This document shows positions 57,776 through 64,000 of a stretch of DNA of 64,000 bases, in pieces. Source of the stretch: CAMLIZ01 sp966212505 (GTDB taxonomy: Bacteria; Pseudomonadota; Gammaproteobacteria; Burkholderiales; Burkholderiaceae_C); contig CBIHRS010000017.1 in assembly GCA_966212505.1 (NCBI GenBank), positions 1-64,000 on the forward strand. Reading direction: 5' to 3'. The notes beneath the pieces were generated by a model, which worked only from the letters and a program-made list of their open reading frames with translations, was not told the DNA's origin and did no database searches. Every line of letters begins with the position of its first letter. Within the stretch, counting starts at the first letter, position 1. Position numbers and translations under genes: made by a program.

Positions 57776-58426
57776 TCAGTAGTCCACCGGCAGCGGATCG
57801 AGGCTGCGCCAAATGTACCACGTGGCCACCGAGCGAAAAGGCGCCCAGGCGTCGCCCAGCTCGCGCGCCTCGGCGCGCGACACGGGCTCGCCGCTGAAGT
57901 AGTTGATCGAAATGCCCTTGAGCAGCCCGAGGTCATCGAGCGGCAGCACGTTGGGCCGCATCAGGTGGAAGATCAGGAATATCTCGGCCGTCCAGCGGCC
58001 GATGCCGCGGATCGCGACCAGTTCCTCGATGATGGCCTCGTCGTCCATCTGCTGCCATTGCCGCACATGGACCGCGCCCGATTCGAAGTGCTGCGCGAGG
58101 TCGAGCAGGTAGTCGGCCTTGCGCGCCGACAGCCCTGCTGCACGCATCGTGGGCACGTCGACCCCCAGCACCGCGGAAGGCGCGATGCGATTCGATGGCC
58201 CGCCCACCGCCTCGGCGAAGCGACCCCATACCGCCTGAGCCGCCGAGACGGAGATCTGCTGCCCGACGATCGAGCGCGCCAGGGTCGTGAAGGCATCGCC
58301 ACGGCTTTGCAGGCGCGCCTCGCCGAACTGCGGGATGAGCTTCTTCATCACGCGGTCGCGCTTGGCGAGGTGCTTGCAGGCCTCGTCCCAGTAGTCGGGC
58401 GTCACGCCCGCCGGACTGCGACCCAC
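57776..58426 (-). CDS. DNA-3-methyladenine glycosylase II-type enzyme
   Basis: 216 residues from GTG 58426. HhH-GPD fold: SIVGQQISVSAAQAVWGRF, LSARKADYLLDLAQHF, the helix-hairpin-helix IRGIGRWTAEIFLIFHLMRPNVLPLDDLGLLKGI with the catalytic Asp in PLDD, and a C-terminal tail containing WYIWRSLD. It removes alkylated purines in base excision repair. It is shorter than E. coli AlkA (282) because the N-terminal TBP-like lobe is missing, as in many AlkA homologues. It starts 3 nt after the cysS stop. Confidence 0.88.
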   Translation of the reverse strand: MGRSPAGVTPDYWDEACKHLAKRDRVMKKLIPQFGEARLQSRGDAFTTLARSIVGQQISVSAAQAVWGRFAEAVGGPSNRIAPSAVLGVDVPTMRAAGLSARKADYLLDLAQHFESGAVHVRQWQQMDDEAIIEELVAIRGIGRWTAEIFLIFHLMRPNVLPLDDLGLLKGISINYFSGEPVSRAEARELGDAWAPFRSVATWYIWRSLDPLPVDY

Positions 58427-58429
58427 GGC

Positions 58430-59806
58430 TTACGCTTTGACCCAGGTCGTGCCCTGAGGCGAATCCTGCAACTCGATGCCCTGGGCCGCGAGCTCCTTGC
58501 GGATGCGGTCGGCCTCGGCGAAGTTGCGGGCCTTCTTGGCCTCGGCGCGCGCAGTGATCATGGCCTGGATCGTCGACTCGTCGACACCGGTGCCCGCCTG
58601 CAGGTAGGCGCGGGGCGACTGCTGAAGGATGCCCAGCACCGCGCCCAGCCCCTTCAGCAACGCAGCGGTCTCAGTCGAACGCGTGCGGTTGAGCTCATGC
58701 GCGAGCTCGAACAGCACGGCCACTGCACCGGGCGTGTTGAAGTCGTCGTCCATCGCGGCACGGAAGGTCGCGGCCTGCGGCAGGTTCCAGTCGACCTGTA
58801 CCGCCTCGGGCACATCAATGCCATCGAGCGCGGTATAGAGCCGGCGCAGCGCATTGCGTGCGTCGTCGAGGTTGGCGTCGCTGAAATTGAACGGGCTGCG
58901 ATAGTGCGTGCGCAGCATGAAGAAGCGCAGCGTCTCGCCGTCGTAGCTCTTCAGCACGTCGCGGATGGTGAAGAAGTTGCCGAGCGACTTCGACATCTTC
59001 TCGTTGTCGACATTCAGGAAGCCGTTGTGCATCCACACGTTGACGAACGGCTTGCCGGTCGCGCCCTCGCTCTGCGCGATCTCGTTCTCGTGGTGAGGAA
59101 ACTGCAGATCCATGCCGCCCCCGTGGATGTCGAACTGCTCGCCCAGCAGCGCGCAGCTCATCGCGGAGCATTCGATATGCCAGCCGGGGCGGCCGGGGCC
59201 GAAGGGCGCGGGCCACTTGGCGTCGTCGGGCTCGCTCTCCTTGGCGGCCTTCCACAACACGAAGTCGAGCGGATCCTCCTTGCCATCGGCCACCGCCACG
59301 CGCTCGCCCGCACGCAGCTCATCGAGCGACTTGCCCGACAGCTTGCCGTAGCCGGGGAACTTGCGCACCGCGAAGTTCACGTCGCCGTTGCTCGCACGAT
59401 AGGCCAGGCCCTTGCCTTCCAGCGCAGAGATCATCGCCTGCATCTGCGGCACGTATTCGGTGGCGCGCGGCTCATGGGTCGGGCGCTCGATGCCGAGCGC
59501 GCCGATGTCGGCATGCATCGCGGCGATCATCTCGTCGGTGAGCGCGCGGATCGGCATGCTGCGCTCGAGCGCACGCTTGATGATCTTGTCGTCGATGTCG
59601 GTGATGTTGCGCACGTAGGTCACGCGATAGCCCGAGGCGCGCAGCCAGCGGTAGACCACGTCGAAGGCCATCATCATGCGTGCATGCCCGACGTGACACA
59701 GGTCGTAGATCGTCATGCCGCACACGTACATGCGCACGTGGCCGGGTTCGAGGGGTCGGAAGGTTTCCAGCTCGCGTGAGAGCGTGTTGTAGATGCGCAG
59801 GGTCAT
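58430..59806 (-). CDS. cysS: Cysteinyl-tRNA synthetase
   Basis: 458 residues from ATG 59806. CGMTIYDLCHVGHARMMMAFDVVYRWL with the HIGH-like motif (HVGH), zinc ligands including CSAMSCALLG and HHENEIAQSE, and KMSKSLGNF as the KMSKS loop. It charges tRNA-Cys. The 264 nt upstream hold a divergent promoter region, including the TACAAT -10-like element for the TPR gene. It leads the minus-strand core run cysS - glycosylase - accA - tilS - lysC. Confidence 0.96.
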   Translation of the reverse strand: MTLRIYNTLSRELETFRPLEPGHVRMYVCGMTIYDLCHVGHARMMMAFDVVYRWLRASGYRVTYVRNITDIDDKIIKRALERSMPIRALTDEMIAAMHADIGALGIERPTHEPRATEYVPQMQAMISALEGKGLAYRASNGDVNFAVRKFPGYGKLSGKSLDELRAGERVAVADGKEDPLDFVLWKAAKESEPDDAKWPAPFGPGRPGWHIECSAMSCALLGEQFDIHGGGMDLQFPHHENEIAQSEGATGKPFVNVWMHNGFLNVDNEKMSKSLGNFFTIRDVLKSYDGETLRFFMLRTHYRSPFNFSDANLDDARNALRRLYTALDGIDVPEAVQVDWNLPQAATFRAAMDDDFNTPGAVAVLFELAHELNRTRSTETAALLKGLGAVLGILQQSPRAYLQAGTGVDESTIQAMITARAEAKKARNFAEADRIRKELAAQGIELQDSPQGTTWVKA

Positions 59807-60070
59807 CGACCGAAGACTCAAGGAAAACAAAGGCGGCCGTCGGCCACCGAAGCGTCGGGCGACTTGCGGGCCGAGGCCTCCCGCGCCTCGATCACGGCCC
59901 CTGCCGAACCCGGCACCGCAGACATCAGGGTCTGGCCGGCTGGCCGCTGGGGCGTCGCTACAATCGAATCAGTATAGCGGGAGCCTCTTTTTCGAGCAGC
60001 CACCGCAGCCCGCGGCCATCGTGCACCCGACGCCGGTTGCCGCAATTCTTCCCTCCCCTCGCTCCGGCCG

Positions 60071-60607
60071 ATGTCGCTCTTCTTCCGCCTGCATCGCTTC
60101 GCGCTCTGCGCCACGCTCGTCGCCATGTTCGGCGCTGCGCATGCCGACGAGCGCAGCGAGATCGAGCGCCTGTTCCACGCGGGCGACACCGCCGCCGCGT
60201 TGCAGCGCGCCGACCGCGCCATTGCAGCGGCACCGCGCGACGCGCAGCTGCGCTTCCTCAAGGCAGTGATGCTCGCCGAGCTGAATCGGCGCGCCGAGGC
60301 GGAGGCCATGTATCTCGGCCTCACGCAAGACTTTCCCGAGCTGCCGGAGCCCTACAACAATCTCGCGGTGCTCTACGCCGCCAATGGCGAACTCGGCAAG
60401 GCACGCGAAGCGCTGGAGCTCGCGCTGCGCAACGATCCGTCCTACGCTACCGCGCATGAAAACCTGGGCGACGTGTACGTCCGGCTGGCAGTCCAGTCGT
60501 ATGAGCGTGCGCACGGCGCCGGCACCGATCTGCAACGCAAGTTGCAACTGGCCCGGCAGTTGTTGCTTCGCATCGGCACCACCACCATCACGCCGGCCCA
60601 GCCCTGA
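60071..60607 (+). CDS. Exported TPR-repeat protein
   Basis: 178 residues from ATG 60071. Signal peptide MSLFFRLHRFALCATLVAMFGAAHA. Three TPR-like units follow (IERLFHAGDTAAALQRADRAIAAAP, LNRRAEAEAMYLGLTQDFPELPEPYNNLAVLYAANGELGKAREALELALRNDPSYATAHENLGDVY). A -10-like TACAAT lies at 59959-59964. It precedes the periplasmic prolyl isomerase by 62 nt, the same order as in many betaproteobacteria; a chaperone-like or complex-forming role is inferred. Confidence 0.83.
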   Translation: MSLFFRLHRFALCATLVAMFGAAHADERSEIERLFHAGDTAAALQRADRAIAAAPRDAQLRFLKAVMLAELNRRAEAEAMYLGLTQDFPELPEPYNNLAVLYAANGELGKAREALELALRNDPSYATAHENLGDVYVRLAVQSYERAHGAGTDLQRKLQLARQLLLRIGTTTITPAQP

Positions 60608-60669
60608 TTCACTTCCGCATTGATCTCGCCTCCGCGAGGTTCCCGATACGACACAAGGAGAGACACTCG

Positions 60670-61245
60670 ATGATCTGGTCACGCCGCATCGCCGCCACTG
60701 CCCTGCTCGCCGGCTCCAGCCTGCTGCTCGCCCTGCCCGCCTGGGCGCAGAAGGTCCGCCTGTCCACCAGCATGGGCGACATCGTCGTCGAGCTCGACAA
60801 GGCCAAGGCGCCGAAGACGGTCGACAACTTCGTGCAGTACGTGAAGGCCGGCCAGTACAACGGCACCATCTTCCACCGCGTGATCGACAACTTCATGATC
60901 CAGGGCGGCGGCATGACGCCCGACATGAAGGAGAAGCCCACGCGCGCGCCGATTCCTCTCGAGAGCCGCAACGGCCTGAACAACGTGCGCGGCACCGTCG
61001 CGATGGCCCGCACGATGGACCCGAACTCGGCGACCGCCCAGTTCTTCATCAACGTGAAGGACAACGCCTTCCTCGACGCCGCCAACTCGCGCGACGGCAA
61101 CGGCTATGCCGTGTTCGGCAAGGTCGTCGAGGGCATGGACGTGGTCGACAAGATCAGGGCCGTGCCCACCACCGACAAGGGGCCGCACCAGAACGTGCCG
61201 GTGCAGCCTGTCATCATCAAGAACGCCACCCTCCTGGAGAAGTGA
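60670..61245 (+). CDS. ppiA: Periplasmic peptidyl-prolyl cis-trans isomerase, cyclophilin type
   Basis: 191 residues from ATG 60670 (AAGGAGAGA upstream). Signal peptide to about ALPAWAQ, then the cyclophilin core VRLSTSMGDIVVELDKAKAPKTVDNFVQYVKAGQYNGTIFHRVIDNFMIQGGG, TVAMARTMDPNSATAQFFINVKDNAFLD. It speeds proline isomerisation of exported proteins. The cytoplasmic paralogue follows one base later, and the two share the same loop sequence over long stretches. Confidence 0.93.
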   Translation: MIWSRRIAATALLAGSSLLLALPAWAQKVRLSTSMGDIVVELDKAKAPKTVDNFVQYVKAGQYNGTIFHRVIDNFMIQGGGMTPDMKEKPTRAPIPLESRNGLNNVRGTVAMARTMDPNSATAQFFINVKDNAFLDAANSRDGNGYAVFGKVVEGMDVVDKIRAVPTTDKGPHQNVPVQPVIIKNATLLEK

Positions 61246-61246
61246 C

Positions 61247-61747
61247 ATGACCAAGACCGTTGAACTGACGACGAACAAGGGCGCCATCCGCATCGAGCTC
61301 GACGATGCCAAGGCGCCCGCCACGGTGGAGAACTTCCTCGCTTACGTGCGCAAGGGCCACTACGACGGCACGGTGTTCCACCGCGTCATCAAGGGCTTCA
61401 TGATCCAGGGCGGCGGCTTCGAAGCGGGCATGAAGCAGAAGCCCACCGATGCGCCGATCAACAACGAGTCGGCCAACGGCCTGAAGAACGAGCACTACAC
61501 GCTGGCGATGGCGCGCACCTCGGCACCGCATTCGGCCACGGCCCAGTTCTTCATCAACACCACCAACAACAGCTTCCTCGACAAGGACCGCGCGCAGGAC
61601 GGCTGGGGCTACGCGGTGTTCGGCCGCGTGGTCGAAGGCAAGGAAGTGGTCGACGCCATCGAGAAGGTGGCCACGACCCGCAAGGCCGGCCACGCCGACG
61701 TGCCGGTGGAAGACGTGGTGATCGAGCGCGCCGTCGAGGTCGCCTGA
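61247..61747 (+). CDS. ppiB: Cytoplasmic peptidyl-prolyl cis-trans isomerase, cyclophilin type
   Basis: 166 residues from ATG 61247, one base after the ppiA stop. No signal peptide. VELTTNKGAIRIELDDAKAPATVENFLAYVRKGHYDGTVFHRVIKGFMIQGGGFEAGM and TSAPHSATAQFFINTTNNSFLD give the full active site (Arg in FHRVI, Phe, Gln, His). Tandem with ppiA, it appears to be a duplication with separate locations. lpxH follows 2 nt after its stop. Confidence 0.95.
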   Translation: MTKTVELTTNKGAIRIELDDAKAPATVENFLAYVRKGHYDGTVFHRVIKGFMIQGGGFEAGMKQKPTDAPINNESANGLKNEHYTLAMARTSAPHSATAQFFINTTNNSFLDKDRAQDGWGYAVFGRVVEGKEVVDAIEKVATTRKAGHADVPVEDVVIERAVEVA

Positions 61748-61749
61748 GC

Positions 61750-62529
61750 TTGGAGGCCAGCGCCTTCGAACGCTTCGATGCGCCTGCCTCCTGGCAGGCC
61801 ATCGACTTCATTTCTGATCTGCACCTCGATGTGCAGCATCCGCAGACCTTCGAGGCCTGGCGCCGCCATCTGTTGAACACCCCGGCCGACGCGGTGTTCC
61901 TGCTCGGTGACATCTTCGAGGCCTGGGTGGGCGACGATGCACGCACCAGCGGCTTCGAGCAACGATGTGCCGAGACGCTGAAGGCAGCATCGGCCCAGCG
62001 GTTCGTGGCGTTCATGGCCGGCAACCGTGATTTCCTCGTCGGCCCGGCGCTGCTCGACGAGTGCGGCGTCCGCCACCTTTCCGATCCCACGCTGCTGCAG
62101 GCCTGGGAACACACCGCATTGCTGACCCACGGTGATGCGCTATGCCTCGCGGATGCCGACTACCAGCGCTTTCGTGCCATGGTGCGCCAGCCCGAGTGGC
62201 AGCAGGACTTCCTGTCGCGGCCGCTGGCCGAACGACGCGCGATCGCGCGTCAGCTTCGCGATGCCAGCCAGGCCAAACAGGCCGACATGCCGGCCGAGGA
62301 ATGGGCCGACGTGGATGCCGGCGCCGCGGTGGCATGGTTGAAGCAAGCCGGCACTGCACAGATGGTGCACGGCCACACGCATCGGCCCGGCACGAGCGAG
62401 CTTGCACCCGGCGTCATCCGGCACGTCCTCAGCGACTGGGATCTCGACGTCCCCATGCCGCGAGCGGAGGTGCTGCGACTCACCCGTGCCGGGTTCGAAC
62501 GCCTGACATCCGAGCAGGCTCTTCGCTGA
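61750..62529 (+). CDS. lpxH: UDP-2,3-diacylglucosamine diphosphatase
   Basis: 259 residues from TTG 61750. Calcineurin-like metal site: FISDLHLDV, LGDIFEAWVGDD, AGNRDFLVG, THGDALCL and HGHTHRPG. LpxH cleaves UDP-2,3-diacylglucosamine to lipid X in lipid A biosynthesis at the inner face of the inner membrane. The early ERFDAPASWQAIDF is unusual but no better start exists. It overlaps the mtfA-like gene by one base. Confidence 0.92.
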   Translation: MEASAFERFDAPASWQAIDFISDLHLDVQHPQTFEAWRRHLLNTPADAVFLLGDIFEAWVGDDARTSGFEQRCAETLKAASAQRFVAFMAGNRDFLVGPALLDECGVRHLSDPTLLQAWEHTALLTHGDALCLADADYQRFRAMVRQPEWQQDFLSRPLAERRAIARQLRDASQAKQADMPAEEWADVDAGAAVAWLKQAGTAQMVHGHTHRPGTSELAPGVIRHVLSDWDLDVPMPRAEVLRLTRAGFERLTSEQALR

Positions 62530-63317
62530 TGCTGCGGGGGTTATGGCAGCGCTGGCGCCGTCAGCGCGAGGACAAGTCGATCGAACGGCGCGCGATTCCG
62601 GATGCGCTGTGGCAGCTGACGCTCGCGCGCTACCCGTTCCTCGCGCAGCGAAGCCCCGATGACCTGCAGGCCCTGCGCGACATGACCAGCCTGTTCCTCG
62701 ACCAGAAGGAATTCCACGGCGCGCAAGGCTTCGACGTCACCGACGACATCGCGGTGGCGGTCGCGGCGCAGGCCTGCGTTCCGGTGCTGCAGCTCGGGCT
62801 GGATGCCTACCGGCGGGTCTACAGCATCATCATGCATGCCGATGAAGTGGTGGCCCGGCGCGAGGTCGTCGACGACGATGGTGTGGTGCACACCTATGAC
62901 GACGAACTGCTCGGCGAGATGTTCACGGTCGAGACGGGGCAGATCATGCTGGCCTGGTCGCCGGTGCGCGATGCCCATGAGCTCGCCGAATGGGGTTGCA
63001 ACGTCGTGATCCACGAGTTCGCCCACGTGCTGGACGCCCTCAATGGCGAGCTCGACGGCATTCCCGGGCCGATGCCCGCTGGCGATCAACGACACTGGGC
63101 CGGAGTGCTGGAAGCCGAGTACGACGCCTTCTGCGACCGGGTCGATGCCGGCGAGGACACCGCCCTCGATCCCTACGGGGCAGAGGCCCTCGACGAGTTC
63201 TTCGCGGTGGCGGCCGAGGCCTTCTTCGTTGCGCCGCTGGCCATGAAAAAAGAGCAGCCGGCGCTGTACCGGCTGCTCTCGGGATACTTCCGGCAGGACC
63301 CTGCGGCCCTGCCCTAG
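62529..63317 (+). CDS. mtfA: MtfA-like zinc-dependent peptidase (M90)
   Basis: 262 residues from ATG 62529, overlapping the lpxH stop. The zinc site NVVIHEFAHVLDALNG gives HExxH, and the third ligand lies in the downstream segment with DEFFAVAAEAFFVAP. The early part (RAIPDALWQLTLARYPFLAQ) and YSIIMHADEVVARREVV fit MtfA, which in E. coli titrates the Mlc repressor and has aminopeptidase activity. Cytoplasmic, no signal peptide. Confidence 0.88.
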   Translation: MLRGLWQRWRRQREDKSIERRAIPDALWQLTLARYPFLAQRSPDDLQALRDMTSLFLDQKEFHGAQGFDVTDDIAVAVAAQACVPVLQLGLDAYRRVYSIIMHADEVVARREVVDDDGVVHTYDDELLGEMFTVETGQIMLAWSPVRDAHELAEWGCNVVIHEFAHVLDALNGELDGIPGPMPAGDQRHWAGVLEAEYDAFCDRVDAGEDTALDPYGAEALDEFFAVAAEAFFVAPLAMKKEQPALYRLLSGYFRQDPAALP

Positions 63318-63320
63318 CAC

Positions 63321-64000
<680 letters not shown>

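Overview
The window looks like a chromosomal segment of a high-GC betaproteobacterium of the order Burkholderiales (Rubrivivax/Leptothrix/Comamonadaceae-like). The grounds are the cysS - DNA glycosylase - accA - tilS - lysC - tRNA-Ser run, the ppiA-ppiB-lpxH run, a DUF3563 gene, PA2778/PA2779-type genes, and a cyoABCD operon carrying SURF1 and a RegB/RegA-type redox two-component system. Genus cannot be fixed by eye.

Layout. 1-1.4 kb: tail of a cut-off propeller-like protein and an enol-lactonase-type hydrolase. 1.45-12.33 kb: an accessory island, visibly less GC-rich than its flanks. Its left part (1.45-4.6 kb) holds orphan genes and gene remnants. Its right part is a defence island read on the minus strand: a NucS/RecB-like nuclease-fold protein, then SIR2-APAZ + short prokaryotic Argonaute (a SPARSA system, start/stop fused as TAATG), followed 32 nt later by an AAA ATPase and an HNH nuclease that resemble the PtuA/PtuB pair of Septu. 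The four-gene arrangement SIR2-APAZ / pAgo / ATPase / HNH on one strand is the most interesting object in the window.

12.5-16.7 kb: lipoproteins, a membrane protein and a secreted Cache-domain protein of unknown role. 16.7-23.9 kb: one tightly overlapped minus-strand operon cyoABCD-surf1-regB-regA-methyltransferase, divergent from an MHS-type transporter, with an FNR/Anr-like box between them. 24-32 kb: transporter, sulfite dehydrogenase pair (SorA/SorB-like) with a GRAM-like protein, hydrolase, DUF4375-like protein, MFS transporter and porin. 32.4-41.3 kb: ABC exporter, cardiolipin-synthase-like enzyme, PA2779/PA2778 pair, UDP-glucose dehydrogenase and a UDP-glucuronate decarboxylase homologue lacking the usual catalytic Tyr, MscS channel and DUF2334 protein: an envelope/exopolysaccharide neighbourhood.

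41.4-46.7 kb: a stress-type cluster (DUF2383 bundle, topoisomerase IB, two PRC-barrel proteins, a Ser/Gln-rich disordered protein, lipocalin, YqjE- and YqjD-like proteins). 46.9-53.8 kb: a PAS-rich hybrid kinase with an NtrC-type regulator, an AsmA-like protein and small genes. 53.87-64 kb: core housekeeping (tRNA-Ser, lysC, tilS, accA, glycosylase, cysS, TPR protein, ppiA, ppiB, lpxH, mtfA) ending in a clpA gene cut by the window edge.
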